Shown: one piece after another, positions 45,207-54,018 of the stretch
Layout of the letters: each line of letters begins with the position of its first letter
Numbering within the stretch: the stretch's first letter is position 1
From: JBFWVR01 sp050246635
Lineage (GTDB): Bacteria; Acidobacteriota; Vicinamibacteria; Vicinamibacterales; UBA2999
Direction: 5' to 3'
Length of the DNA: 64,000 bases
Assembly: GCA_050246635.1 (NCBI GenBank)
Contig: JBFWVR010000005.1
Span: forward strand, 62,001 to 126,000
Translations under genes and position numbers: made by a program
The notes under the pieces: model-generated
Told to the model about the DNA's origin: nothing
The model's database searches: none
The model's input: only the letters and a program-made list of their open reading frames with translations

Positions 45207-46214
45207 TCAGTCTTCCCGGTAGTGCTCGAATCCGCGGGGCAACTCATCCATGTGTCCCCCGCGATCCAGTCGGACGCCGCGCTCCTTCGTCAGCACACCA
45301 ATCCGCGTCAGCGGCGGGTCGGCAACATGCCGCCGCGCCGCCCGCAGCCGTCCCCGCCCCCGCGGGGCCACGGCCACCAGCAATTCGTAGTCGTCGCCGC
45401 CGGCCACGGCCTCGGTGACCGGGTCCATCCCGCGAGCTTCCCAGAACGCGCGGGCCGCCGGGTTCACCGGGAGGCTCTCCGCGTCGATTCGGGCGCCACA
45501 GCCGCTGGCCTCGGCCAGTTGCCGCACGGCATCACCCAGCCCGTCGCTCAGGTCCATCGCCGCCCGGGCTGCCCGGGTCCGGGCCAGGATGCGCCCGAGC
45601 CGGAGCCGCGGTTGCGGCCGTCGATACCAGGCACCGCACGGGGCGGCGTCGAGGGCCGTGCCCGCCGCGGCCGCCTCTCGCAGGGCCGCGAGCCCGGCGC
45701 GGCCCGCCCCGAGCGTGCCGCTGACATACAGCTCGTCGCCGGCCCGGCCGCCGCTCCGGAGCAGCACCCGGCGAGGATGCACGGCTCCGACGGCGGTGAC
45801 GTCCACCACCAGCGGGCCCGGGCTTGCCGTGATGTTGCCGCCCACGACCGCGATGCCGGAGGCGACGGCCAGCCCGGCCATTCCGTCCACCAGGGCCTCG
45901 ACGTCCGCCAGAAGCCATCCCCCGGGCAGCGCCAGCGAGAGCAACGCCCACCGGGGCTCGGCGCCCATCGAGGCGAGATCGCTCAAGTTGACGGCCAGGG
46001 CCTTGTGCCCGACATCGCCCGGCCGCGAGAGCCGAGGGTCGATATGGACCCCCTCCACGAGGGCATCCGTCGTCAGGACGAGCCGCTGGTTCCGGTCGGG
46101 TGCCACGACCGCCGCGTCGTCGCCGATGCCCACGAGGACCCCGGCGCCGCCGGCGGGCAAACGCGTGCGTATCCGGGCAAGCACTTCGTGCTCACCCGCC
46201 TCCGAGACTGTCAC
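45207..46214 (-). CDS. thiL: thiamine-monophosphate kinase
   Basis: The 335-residue protein belongs to the PurM/ThiL fold: GVLVGIGDDAAVV near the N-terminus, LVLTTDALVEGVHID, KALAVNLSDLASMGAEPRWALLSLAL, AMDLSDGLGDAVRQLA and AGGDDYELLVAVAP. It phosphorylates thiamine monophosphate to the diphosphate, the final step of thiamine biosynthesis. The GTG at 46214 gives the usual ThiL length; the frame continues upstream to 46469 only through Arg/Pro-rich sequence. The probable 6S RNA lies about 190 bp upstream and the 3D-domain gene directly downstream. Confidence 0.93.
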   Translation of the reverse strand: MTVSEAGEHEVLARIRTRLPAGGAGVLVGIGDDAAVVAPDRNQRLVLTTDALVEGVHIDPRLSRPGDVGHKALAVNLSDLASMGAEPRWALLSLALPGGWLLADVEALVDGMAGLAVASGIAVVGGNITASPGPLVVDVTAVGAVHPRRVLLRSGGRAGDELYVSGTLGAGRAGLAALREAAAAGTALDAAPCGAWYRRPQPRLRLGRILARTRAARAAMDLSDGLGDAVRQLAEASGCGARIDAESLPVNPAARAFWEARGMDPVTEAVAGGDDYELLVAVAPRGRGRLRAARRHVADPPLTRIGVLTKERGVRLDRGGHMDELPRGFEHYRED

Positions 46215-46402
46215 GTCGCGTGGGGGCGTTCCATGCCGCCACCTTTCCCGGGCCCCGCCTGGTCGGGACGGAACCTGCGTCCGGTTCGACGCCGCTCGCC
46301 GGGCGGAGGTGGGAGACCAGCCCGGCCAACGCGGGGCGGCCCTGGAATCGGCCGCCGCACAAAGAAAGAGCCCCGCTTTGCCGTGTGGGGAGGATTGCTG
46401 AA

Positions 46403-46573
46403 CCTGCCTAGGCAGGTGGAGCCGCTGTAAGAGCCGCGCTTCAGGCTTCCTCTCGACGGAGGCATGCACACCACGCGGCCATCGCGGCTCGCTTGGGTTT
46501 TAACGTTGGCTCAGACAAGCCTCCGAAAAACCATCACGAGCAAAGCAGGACCTCCCACCGATCTTAGGCAGCA
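46403..46573 (-). ncRNA. ssrS: probable 6S RNA
   Basis: The RNA lies just downstream of zapA, where 6S RNA is found in many proteobacteria. The ends pair (CTGCCTA with TAGGCAG, GGTGGGAG with CTCCACC) to close a long hairpin of about 171 nt. The 3' half holds GTGTGCATGCCTCCGTCGAG and GAGGAAGCCTGAAG, followed by CTCTTACAGC. These closely follow the E. coli 6S landmarks GTGAGCATGC, GAGAAGCCTTAAA and GGTTACAGCC. 6S RNA mimics an open promoter and holds sigma-70 RNA polymerase. The exact ends are estimates. Confidence 0.65.
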
Positions 46574-46680
46574 GGGGGGATCCGGTCAAGATGCCGGCGA
46601 AGATTCGACGAAAATCTGCCGCTGTCCACACGCCGGTCACGTGCGAAAAGGCAAGCAGAAACTGGCCGGGGTGGGAAAGG

Positions 46681-46980
46681 CTAGTCGGAGACCAGCGACA
46701 GGGCCTGATCGAGGATGCGCTCCAGCTCGGCCGCGCGTTCGGTGACCTCGCCGTCGTGCAGCACGAGGTGGTCGCGCGCCCGGAAGAACTCATCGGCGAT
46801 GTTGAGCGCGGTCAGGACGGCCAGCCCGACGGTATCGGAGGAGGGGGAGGCCTCGGAGGCCAGCCGCATCTTCCGATCGACGTACAGCGCGAGCTCCTGG
46901 ACGTACCGCCCCTCGAGCGTCGTCCGGATCGGATAACGCTGGCCGTGGACCTCGACGTGAACGACGCGCGGCTCGGGCAT
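46681..46980 (-). CDS. zapA: cell-division protein ZapA
   Basis: The 99-residue protein has the ZapA pattern: an N-terminal beta hairpin (VHVEVHGQRYPIRTTLEGRYVQELALYVDRKMRLASEAS) and a C-terminal coiled coil (LTALNIADEFFRARDHL ... ERAAELERILDQALSLV). ZapA binds FtsZ and bundles protofilaments. It follows the ZapB-like coiled-coil gene and precedes the probable 6S RNA, the classical order. Confidence 0.9.
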   Translation of the reverse strand: MPEPRVVHVEVHGQRYPIRTTLEGRYVQELALYVDRKMRLASEASPSSDTVGLAVLTALNIADEFFRARDHLVLHDGEVTERAAELERILDQALSLVSD

Positions 46981-47055
46981 GATCGGTTACCGGCGCCCGC
47001 GGGCGCCCGGCCCACCCCGGGGGACGTGCGTGGCCGACGCACGCGCCCGGCGGGG

Positions 47056-47331
47056 TTACAGGCTCAGCGTGTCGAGCTGTTGCAGCATGTCCGTGACGCG
47101 CGTGCGGATCTGGTCCCGCTCGTCGCGCAGGGTCGCCAGCTCCGCCGACACCCCCTCGGCATCGGCCAGGCGCGCGGTCAGGGATTCCACCTCGCGCTGG
47201 AGGCGGGCGTTCTCCTCGGCCGCCCGGGACTGCTCGCCCTTGAGGCGGCCGATGACGCTGACCAGCGTCTTGATCTTCTCTTCGAGCCGGTCGATCGGCT
47301 CGAGCCCGGCGGATGTGGTCTTGGTGGCCAT
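47056..47331 (-). CDS. ZapB-like coiled-coil cell-division protein
   Basis: The 91-residue protein is an almost continuous coiled coil after a short leader: IDRLEEKIKTLVSVIGRLKGEQ, NARLQREVESLTARLADAEG, LRDERDQIRTRVTDMLQQLD. ZapB proteins link the Z-ring to the chromosome and commonly neighbour zapA and pheT in diverse bacteria. The ATG at 47331 is inside a longer open frame whose extra N-terminus overlaps pheT and looks unlikely. Identity as ZapB rather than a generic coiled coil rests on context. Confidence 0.75.
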   Translation of the reverse strand: MATKTTSAGLEPIDRLEEKIKTLVSVIGRLKGEQSRAAEENARLQREVESLTARLADAEGVSAELATLRDERDQIRTRVTDMLQQLDTLSL

Positions 47332-47365
47332 CGTTTGGAGAAATACTGGGTCTGGTTGCGGGTTC

Positions 47366-49450
47366 CTAACGCTGCGTCGCGCCAAGCTCGTTCTGCAGGG
47401 CACCGACGATCGCCTGCATCGCCGCCTGGACTTCCTCGTCGGTCAACGTCCGGTCGGGCGCCTGGAAGGTGAGGCGCAGCGCCAGGCTGCACTTGCCCTC
47501 CGGGATGCCCTTGCCCAGGTACCGATCGAACTCGTGCACGCTCACGAGCGTCCCGGGCGCGGCCGATCGAATCGTGCCACGAACCGTGTCCGCGGACAAG
47601 CTGTCGTCGATCAGGATGGCGACGTCGCGGGTCACCGATGGATGCCGCGGCAGCGGCACCGCGAACCGCGGCTGGTCGGGGCGGGCCGCCTCGAGGCGGT
47701 CCAGATCGATTTCCGCGACGTAGACCGCGTCACCCGTCGGCAGGTCCCGCGCATCGGCGATGGCCGGATCCAGCTGGCCCAGCACACCCACGCGCGCCCC
47801 GCCCGCGTGCACCTCCGCGGCGCGGCCGGGCACCAGCCAGGGGACGTCGGCGGCGACGACCGTGACCGGCACGTCGAGCATCGCCGCCACCTGCTCGACG
47901 ACGCCCTTGATGTCGAAGAAGTCCACGTCCCGGCGGCCGCCGCTCCAGTGGTCGGGAGTCGCGAGGCCGGTCCACGCCGCCGCCGCCACACGGCTCTCGC
48001 CGTGCCGCGCGAACCGCGCGCCTATCTCGAAGAGCCGCACGTCGCGCCGGCCGTGCCGGCGATTGTGGCTCACGGCGTCGACGAGGCCCGGGACGAGGCT
48101 CGGCCGCATCGTCGTGAACTTCTCGGAGAGCGGGTTCGCGATGACGACCGGGGACTGTCCGTCGAGGAAGGGCGCGGCCGCACGTTCCTCGATGAAGCCG
48201 AAGGTGATCGCCTCGCTGAAGCCCATGGCCAGCAGCGCCCGGCGCGCACGGGCGTCCCGCGGAATACGCGGGTCGGACGGGGGCGGCGCCGCCGCAACCG
48301 CCGGAAAGGTCGCCGGCAGGTGCTCGTACCCATGGTGGCGCCCGATCTCCTCGATGAGGTCCACCGGCCGCGCGACGTCGATGCGCCAGCCGGGCACGGT
48401 CACGCGCCAGCGGCCCGGCGCCGCCTCCACCTGGAACCCCAGCGCCGCGAGGATCCGCCGCGCGTCGGCCTCGGGCACGGGCATGCCGAGCAGGCCGGCG
48501 ACGCGGGCCGGATCGAGGTCGACGACCACCGGGGCGGCCGGCGCCGGATGGCAGTCGATCATGGTGCCGGCCGCGCGGCCCGCGCCGATCAGGTCGAGCA
48601 GCGCGCAGGCGCGTGCCATCGCGCGGGCCGGCGCCGTCGGGTCGGCACCCCGCTCGAAGCGGTACGAGGCCTCGGTGCGCAGGCCCAGCGCCTTGGCGGT
48701 CGCGCGGACCGACTGCGGCGAGAAATACGCCGCCTCGAACACGATGCGGCTGCTGCCGCCCGACACTTCCGAGTCGGCGCCGCCCATCACGCCGCCCACC
48801 GCCTGCGGCCGCGCCGCGTCGGCGATGACCAGCATGCGATCCGTCAGCGTACGCGCCTTGCCGTCGAGCGTGGTGATCGGCTCGCCGCCGCGCGCGCGCC
48901 GCACGACGATGGACCCGCCCTCGAGGCGCGCGAGGTCGAACGCGTGCATGGGCTGCCCGGTCTCGAGCAGCACGTAGTTGGTGATGTCGACGATGTTGCT
49001 GATGGCGCGGACGCCGCACGCCTCGAGCCGGGCGCGCATCCAGCGCGGCGCGGGCGCCACGCGGACGTCGGCGGCGGCACCGGCGTACCGCGGGCAGAGG
49101 TCGGGCGCCTCGATGGCCACGCTGAACGCGTCCCGCTCCACCGGCCTCAACGCCGGCGTGCGCAGCAGGCCCTCGGCGTCGGGGCCGGGGACCCGCAGCG
49201 GCAGGCCGTACGCCGCTGCGATCTCCCGCGCGATGCCCACCATCGAGAGGCAATCAGGACGGTTGGCGGTCACGTCGAAGTCGAGCACCGCGTCGGCTCC
49301 GGGTGTCTCGCGGCCCGGCGGGGTGGCGCCCTCCGGCGCGTCCTCGATGCCCTCGAGCGCCAGGCCCCGCATCGACATGCGCCGGCCGATCTCCTCGGGC
49401 GTGCCGGGGACGTCGACGAAGTCACGAATCCACGAGAGGAGGACCTTCAC
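47366..49450 (-). CDS. pheT: phenylalanyl-tRNA synthetase beta subunit, short form
   Basis: The 694-residue protein begins MKVLLSWIRDFVDVPGTPEE and goes directly to LDFDVTANRPDCLSMVGIAREIAAAYGLP (B3/4 region). B5-type segments follow, then the core LIEEIGRHHGYEHLPATFP and a C-terminal FDX-ACB anticodon-binding domain (PRHPSVTRDVAILIDDSL). The N-terminal EMAP/OB tRNA-binding domain of the long bacterial form, about 100 residues, is absent. It forms an alpha2-beta2 enzyme with PheS. The GTG start overlaps the pheS stop by four bases. Confidence 0.95.
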   Translation of the reverse strand: MKVLLSWIRDFVDVPGTPEEIGRRMSMRGLALEGIEDAPEGATPPGRETPGADAVLDFDVTANRPDCLSMVGIAREIAAAYGLPLRVPGPDAEGLLRTPALRPVERDAFSVAIEAPDLCPRYAGAAADVRVAPAPRWMRARLEACGVRAISNIVDITNYVLLETGQPMHAFDLARLEGGSIVVRRARGGEPITTLDGKARTLTDRMLVIADAARPQAVGGVMGGADSEVSGGSSRIVFEAAYFSPQSVRATAKALGLRTEASYRFERGADPTAPARAMARACALLDLIGAGRAAGTMIDCHPAPAAPVVVDLDPARVAGLLGMPVPEADARRILAALGFQVEAAPGRWRVTVPGWRIDVARPVDLIEEIGRHHGYEHLPATFPAVAAAPPPSDPRIPRDARARRALLAMGFSEAITFGFIEERAAAPFLDGQSPVVIANPLSEKFTTMRPSLVPGLVDAVSHNRRHGRRDVRLFEIGARFARHGESRVAAAAWTGLATPDHWSGGRRDVDFFDIKGVVEQVAAMLDVPVTVVAADVPWLVPGRAAEVHAGGARVGVLGQLDPAIADARDLPTGDAVYVAEIDLDRLEAARPDQPRFAVPLPRHPSVTRDVAILIDDSLSADTVRGTIRSAAPGTLVSVHEFDRYLGKGIPEGKCSLALRLTFQAPDRTLTDEEVQAAMQAIVGALQNELGATQR

Positions 49451-50532
49451 AGCCCGAACTGCTCCAGGAAACGCACGTCGTTCTCGTAGAAGAGGCGGAT
49501 GTCGTCCACGTCCCACTTCAGGAGCGCGACGCGCTCGATGCCCATGCCGAACGCGAAGCCGGTGACCTCGTCCGGGTCGTACCCGACGTGCTCGAACACG
49601 GCCGGATGGACCATGCCGCTGCCGAGGATCTCCAGCCAGCCGGTCCGCTTGCAGATCGCGCACCCGGCGCCGCGGCAGCGGATGCAGCGGATGTCCACCT
49701 CGGCGCTCGGCTCCGTGTACGGGAAGAAGCTGGGGCGGAACCGGACCTCCTGGTCGGCGCCGAAGAGGGCTGCGGCCATCGAGGTCAGGGTGCCCTTCAG
49801 GTCCGCGAGCGTGATCCCCCGCCCGACCACGAGGCCCTCGCACTGGTGGAACATCGGCGTGTGGGTGAGGTCCAGGTTGTCGCGGCGGAACACCGGGCCG
49901 ATGGCAACCAGGCGGACCGGCGGGTCGTGCCGCTCCATGTGCCGGATCTGCATCGCGGACGTGTGGGTCCGCAGCAGCGTCAGCGGTTGGGGCGCCGGCG
50001 CGCGAGGGGAGGGCGTCTCGGCCGGGGGACTGACCGGCGTCGCGAGGTACAGGGTGTCCTGCATGTCGCGCGCGGGATGCTCCGCCGGCATGTTGAGCGC
50101 CTCGAAGTTGTGGTAGTCGTCCTCGATGATCGGGCCTTCGAGCACCTGGTACCCGAGGCGCGAGAACACCTCGTTCACCTGGTCGCGCACGAGGCTCAGC
50201 GGATGCCGGCTGCCCAGCACGGGCCGGCGGCCGGCCAGGGTGACGTCCACGGCGCCGACGGGGCGGCGGGTGGCGGCGGTCGCGGCCTCGCGCTCGGCGA
50301 GCGCGGCTTCGACGGCCTTCTTCAGCTCGTTGGCCTGGCGGCCAAGGGTGCGCTTCTCCTCGGGGGTCGCCTTGCCGAGCGCCTCCATGAACGCCGCGAC
50401 CCAGCTGCCCTTGCGGCCGACCCAGCGGGTGCGCAGGGCCTGCAGGTCGGCGGCGCCGGCGGCGGCAGCCAGCTCGTCGCGGAACAGGGCGAGGGCGCGA
50501 TCGGGACCGATGGCGGGATCGATGGGAGTCAT
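49447..50532 (-). CDS. pheS: phenylalanyl-tRNA synthetase alpha subunit
   Basis: The 361-residue class II synthetase subunit has an N-terminal coiled coil, motif 1 HPLSLVRDQVNEVFSRLGYQV, motif 2 FRRDNLDLTHTPMFHQCEGLVV and motif 3 GFAFGMGIERVALLKW. A four-cysteine knuckle CIRCRGAGCAIC is inserted before motif 3, as in many bacterial PheS proteins. It attaches Phe to tRNA-Phe with PheT. A terminator-like hairpin lies in its leader at 50566-50594, so its expression may be attenuated. Confidence 0.97.
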   Translation of the reverse strand: MTPIDPAIGPDRALALFRDELAAAAGAADLQALRTRWVGRKGSWVAAFMEALGKATPEEKRTLGRQANELKKAVEAALAEREAATAATRRPVGAVDVTLAGRRPVLGSRHPLSLVRDQVNEVFSRLGYQVLEGPIIEDDYHNFEALNMPAEHPARDMQDTLYLATPVSPPAETPSPRAPAPQPLTLLRTHTSAMQIRHMERHDPPVRLVAIGPVFRRDNLDLTHTPMFHQCEGLVVGRGITLADLKGTLTSMAAALFGADQEVRFRPSFFPYTEPSAEVDIRCIRCRGAGCAICKRTGWLEILGSGMVHPAVFEHVGYDPDEVTGFAFGMGIERVALLKWDVDDIRLFYENDVRFLEQFGL

Positions 50533-50565
50533 GGGCTCGTGTCGAGTCTGCCCTGAATGGACGAA

Positions 50566-50594
50566 GGGCCCCGGACGTGAACGCCCGGGGCCCC
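50566..50594 (-). terminator. hairpin in the rplT-pheS gap, possible pheST attenuator
   Basis: The stem GGGCCCCGG / CCGGGGCCC has a loop of about ten bases and is followed on the minus strand by TTCGT. It lies 34 bp before pheS and 43 bp after rplT. E. coli pheST is controlled by attenuation at a similar point, but no Phe-rich leader peptide is obvious here. Confidence 0.5.
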
Positions 50595-50637
50595 GTCGAG
50601 GACAACGAAGACCGGCGTGCCGGCCGCGAACGGGACC

Positions 50638-51000
50638 TCAGGCCGCCGGGATGGCGGCGCGGGCCTGGCCGACGACGGCGGCAAAGGTCGCGGGATCCCG
50701 CGCGGCGAGCTCGGCGAGGCTCTTGCGGTCGAGCTCGATGCCGGCCAGCTTCAGGCCGCGCATCAACTGGGAGTAGGACATCCCGTGCTCACGCGCGGCG
50801 GCGTTGATGCGCACGATCCAGAGGCTGCGGTAGTCGCGCTTCTTCCGCTTGCGGCCCGTGTAGGCGTAGACGCCCGCCTTCTCGGCGGCCTCCCGCATGA
50901 ACTTGTAGAGCTTGGACTTGTTGAGGAAGTAGCCCTTGGTGAGGCGGGACAGCTTCTTCCGTTTCTGGCGGCGGACGACTCCACGCTTGACGCGAGGCAT
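50638..51000 (-). CDS. rplT: 50S ribosomal protein L20
   Basis: The 120-residue protein starts MPRVKRGVVRRQKRKKLSRL and ends in RDPATFAAVVGQARAA. It shows KGYFLNKSKLYKFMREA and RSLWIVRINAAAREHGMSYSQ, typical of L20. It binds 23S rRNA early in 50S assembly. In the E. coli infC-rpmI-rplT operon it also represses translation. The 160-base spacer upstream (51001-51160) is unusually long for this operon and could hold a control structure; none was resolved by eye. Confidence 0.98.
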   Translation of the reverse strand: MPRVKRGVVRRQKRKKLSRLTKGYFLNKSKLYKFMREAAEKAGVYAYTGRKRKKRDYRSLWIVRINAAAREHGMSYSQLMRGLKLAGIELDRKSLAELAARDPATFAAVVGQARAAIPAA

Positions 51001-51160
51001 TGTGACTCCTCGTGGCGATCAGGGGCGACGGGTCGACTTGGGGCGCCCGCGGCGCCGGGCCGGTGTGGCCCGGGACGTGGGACGCTGGCGCGTGGATGCC
51101 GCGGCGGACATGCCCTGACCGCCGGCCGCGGATCGCGCCGTCACTGCTCGGCCCGTGGGC

Positions 51161-51361
51161 CTAGTCGTAGGGGAGCATGCGGCGGAGGACCGCCTGGTCG
51201 GCGTCGGCGACGACGACCGTGCCCCGGTTCTGGCGCTTGCGTTTGGTCGGCTTGCTCGTGAGGATGTGGCGCTTGAACGCCACCGCCCGGACGACCTTGC
51301 CGGTGCCGGTCTTCTTGAAGCGCTTGGCGGCGCCCTTGTGCGTCTTGATCTTGAGCTTCAT
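51161..51361 (-). CDS. rpmI: 50S ribosomal protein L35
   Basis: The 66-residue basic protein MKLKIKTHKGAAKRFKKTGTGK ... RAVAFKRHILTSKPTKRKRQNRG matches L35 throughout. It lies 22 bp after infC in the conserved infC-rpmI-rplT order. Confidence 0.98.
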   Translation of the reverse strand: MKLKIKTHKGAAKRFKKTGTGKVVRAVAFKRHILTSKPTKRKRQNRGTVVVADADQAVLRRMLPYD

Positions 51362-51383
51362 GGTGTGTGTGCCGCGCCGGGGC

Positions 51384-51971
51384 CTATCCCTCGGCGGTCT
51401 CCGTCCGCGCCGCCGTCTTGGCCGGCTTCGTGCCCTTGCGTGCCGTGAAGATGGTGTGCATCTGGTTGCCCTCCATCCGCGGCATGGTCTCCGGCTGCGC
51501 GACCTCGGCCAGTTCCTCGATGAGGCGCTGCAGGATGCGGTGCCCGATCTCCGGGTGGGCCATCTCGCGGCCCCGGAAGAAGATCGTCGCCTTCACCTTG
51601 TCGCCCTCGTCGATGAAGCGCTCGATGTGCTTCTTCTTGAACTGGTAGTCGTGCTCGTCCACCTTCGGGCGGAACTTGATCTCCTTGACCTCGATGACCT
51701 TCTGGTGCTTCTTGGCCTCGCGGGTGCGCTTCTGCTCCTGGTACTGGTAGCGCCCGTAGTCCATGATCCGGCAGACGGGCGGCTGCGCCGTCGGCGAGAT
51801 CTCGACCAGGTCCAGGCCCTTCTGCCGCGCGATGGCCAGCGCCTGCGGCGGGGGCATGATCCCCAGCTGCTCCCCGGTGTCATCGATCACGCGGATCTCC
51901 CGCACGCGGATCCGCTCGTTGATGCGGAGCCGGTCGTCCCGGCGGCCTGAGCGATTACGGTCGTAGGCGAT
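51384..51971 (-). CDS. infC: translation initiation factor IF-3, ATC start codon
   Basis: The 195-residue protein has an N-terminal domain NERIRVREIRVIDDTGEQLG ... DLVEISPTAQPPVCRIMDYG and a C-terminal domain KEIKFRPKVDEHDYQFKKKHIERFI ... PETMPRMEGNQMHTIF. No ATG or GTG covers the full IF-3 N-terminus; a GTG at 51905 would lose the conserved NERIR segment. An ATC at 51971, five bases after GGAGG, restores it and leaves 25 bp to the thrS stop. E. coli infC uses AUU and is autoregulated because IF-3 rejects rare starts, so the same control is likely here. Confidence 0.88.
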   Translation of the reverse strand: MAYDRNRSGRRDDRLRINERIRVREIRVIDDTGEQLGIMPPPQALAIARQKGLDLVEISPTAQPPVCRIMDYGRYQYQEQKRTREAKKHQKVIEVKEIKFRPKVDEHDYQFKKKHIERFIDEGDKVKATIFFRGREMAHPEIGHRILQRLIEELAEVAQPETMPRMEGNQMHTIFTARKGTKPAKTAARTETAEG

Positions 51972-51996
51972 ACTGTCCTCCGTCTGGCAAAGACTT

Positions 51997-53931
51997 CTAG
52001 GATACCGTCTTCGAGGCTACCTCGGCAAGCGCATCGGCAACGAAGGCCTCCAGGGGCCGGGCGCCCTGGTCCCCGGCGGCCCGGCTGCGCACCGCCACGG
52101 CCCCGTCGGCCGCCTCCCGGTCACCCAGCACCAGCATGTACGGCACCTTCTGGAGCTGGGCCTCCCGGATCTTGTAGTTCACCTTCTCCTGCCGGTCGTC
52201 CAGCGTCGCCCGCAGGCCCGCCGCCTGCAACCGTGCCAGCACCGTGCGGCCGTACTCGGCATGGCGGTCGGCAATCGGCAGCACCATCACCTGGAGCGGC
52301 GCGAACCAGAGCGGGAACGCCCCCGCGAAGTGCTCGATCAGGATGGCGATGAACCGCTCGAAGCTGCCGAAGATGGCCCGGTGGATCACCACGGGCCGGT
52401 GCTCGGTGTTGTCGGCGCCGACGTACTTCAGGTCGAACTGCCGGGGCATCTGGTAGTCGAGCTGAATCGTCGCCAGCTGCCACTTCCGGCCGAGCGCGTC
52501 GGTCACGTCGAAGTCGATCTTCGGGCCGTAGAAGGCGCCGTCGCCCTCGTTGATCGTGTAGGCCTGGCCGGCGGCCTGCAGCGCCGCCTTGAGGCCGGCC
52601 TCGGCGCGGTCCCACGTCTCGATCTCGCCGAGGAACGACTCGGGGCGCGTCGACAGCTTGGCGGTGTAGGGCAGGCCGAAGTCGCCGTACACCTTCTGCA
52701 CCAGCTTCAGCAGCGCCTCGACCTCGGACGGGATCTGGTCCTCCGTCACGAAGCAGTGCGCATCGTCCTGCGAGAACTGCCGGACCCGCGTGAGGCCGCT
52801 CAGCACCCCCGACGCCTCGTTGCGGTGCAGCGGCGTCTGCTCGTGGAACCGCAGCGGGAGGTCGCGGTAGCTCCGCATCTCGCTGCCGAACACCAGCATG
52901 TGCCCCGGGCAGTTCATGGCCTTGATGCCCATCTGCTCGCCGTCGGACGAGTCGACGAGGAACATGTTCTGGCGGTAGTGCTGCCAGTGGCCGGACGTCT
53001 CCCAGAGCGCCTTGTTGAAGATGAGCGGCGTCTTCACCTCGACGTAGCCGGCGGGGAAGAGCGTGGCCCGCATGTAGTCGGCAAGCGTGTTGTAGAGCGT
53101 CGCGCCCTTGGCCAGCCAGAACGTCGCGCCCGGCGCCCAGGGATGGAACGTGAAGAGCCCGAGCTCCCGGCCGACGCGCCGGTGGTCGCGCTTCTTCGCC
53201 TCCTCGAGGCGCGTGAGGTGCTCCTTGAGCTCCTTCTCGCTGAAGAAGGCCGTGCCGTAGATGCGCTGCATCGGCTGGTTCTTCGCGTCGCCCTTCCAGT
53301 AGGCGTTCGACGTGTTGAGCAGCTTGAACGCCTTCAGCTTGCCCGTCGACGGCACGTGCGGTCCGGTGCAGAAGTCCACGAAGGTGTCGCGGTCCTTGAT
53401 CGTGTAACAGGAGACCTCGGCCTGGCCGGCCGTCTTCTCCTCGATCAGCTGCACCTTGAGCGGCTCGCCACGGTCGGCGAAGAAGCGCATCGCCTCCTCA
53501 CGCGGCCAGAGCTGCCGCTCGTAGCGGAAGTCGGCCGCGGCCAGCTCGCGCATCTTGGCCTCGATGGCCTCCAGGTCCTCGGGCACGAACGGGCGGTCGA
53601 CGACGAAGTCGTAGAAGAAGCCCTCGTCGATGGCCGGACCGATGCCGCACTGCGCCTGCGGGAACAGCGCGGTGACCGCGGCCGCCATCAGGTGCGCGGT
53701 CGAGTGCCGGTAGAGATCGAGCGCCTCGGGGCTCTTGCTGGTCACGATGCGAACCCGCGCGTCGGAGGTGAGCGGCGTCGCGAGATCGACCAGGCGGTCG
53801 TCGACGAACGCGGCGAGCGCGGCCTCGGCCAGGCGCGGGGAGATGTCGGCCGCGACGGCGGAGACGGGGGAGCCCGCCGCCACCTGCCGGCTCGAGCCGT
53901 CGGGAAGCGTGACCGTGATCTGCTGGGACAT
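51997..53931 (-). CDS. thrS: threonyl-tRNA synthetase
   Basis: The 644-residue protein has an N-terminal TGS domain (ITVTLPDGSSRQVAAGS, 1-60), the editing/SAD region with HSTAHLMAAA and YTIKDRDTFVDFCTGPHVPSTG, and a class II catalytic core (EMRSYRDLPLRFHEQTPLHRNEASG, VRQFSQDDAHCFV). A C-terminal anticodon-binding domain (PLWFAPLQVMVLPIADRHAEY) completes it. It is full length for ThrRS. It heads the infC-rpmI-rplT-pheST series. Its upstream DNA is the 47-bp tandem array, an unusual setting for a synthetase promoter. Confidence 0.98.
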   Translation of the reverse strand: MSQQITVTLPDGSSRQVAAGSPVSAVAADISPRLAEAALAAFVDDRLVDLATPLTSDARVRIVTSKSPEALDLYRHSTAHLMAAAVTALFPQAQCGIGPAIDEGFFYDFVVDRPFVPEDLEAIEAKMRELAAADFRYERQLWPREEAMRFFADRGEPLKVQLIEEKTAGQAEVSCYTIKDRDTFVDFCTGPHVPSTGKLKAFKLLNTSNAYWKGDAKNQPMQRIYGTAFFSEKELKEHLTRLEEAKKRDHRRVGRELGLFTFHPWAPGATFWLAKGATLYNTLADYMRATLFPAGYVEVKTPLIFNKALWETSGHWQHYRQNMFLVDSSDGEQMGIKAMNCPGHMLVFGSEMRSYRDLPLRFHEQTPLHRNEASGVLSGLTRVRQFSQDDAHCFVTEDQIPSEVEALLKLVQKVYGDFGLPYTAKLSTRPESFLGEIETWDRAEAGLKAALQAAGQAYTINEGDGAFYGPKIDFDVTDALGRKWQLATIQLDYQMPRQFDLKYVGADNTEHRPVVIHRAIFGSFERFIAILIEHFAGAFPLWFAPLQVMVLPIADRHAEYGRTVLARLQAAGLRATLDDRQEKVNYKIREAQLQKVPYMLVLGDREAADGAVAVRSRAAGDQGARPLEAFVADALAEVASKTVS

Positions 53932-54018
53932 GGGAGTGCCGCGGGAATGAGCGGGATCGAACCCTGGGCGGGGATGCCTTCGACTACGTCACACCTGGCC
54001 TGGCCGCCCCGGCGACCT

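Noticed and set aside
46214..46469. Longer N-terminus for ThiL
   Set aside because: The extra 85 residues are Arg/Pro-rich, approach the 6S RNA region and exceed the family length.
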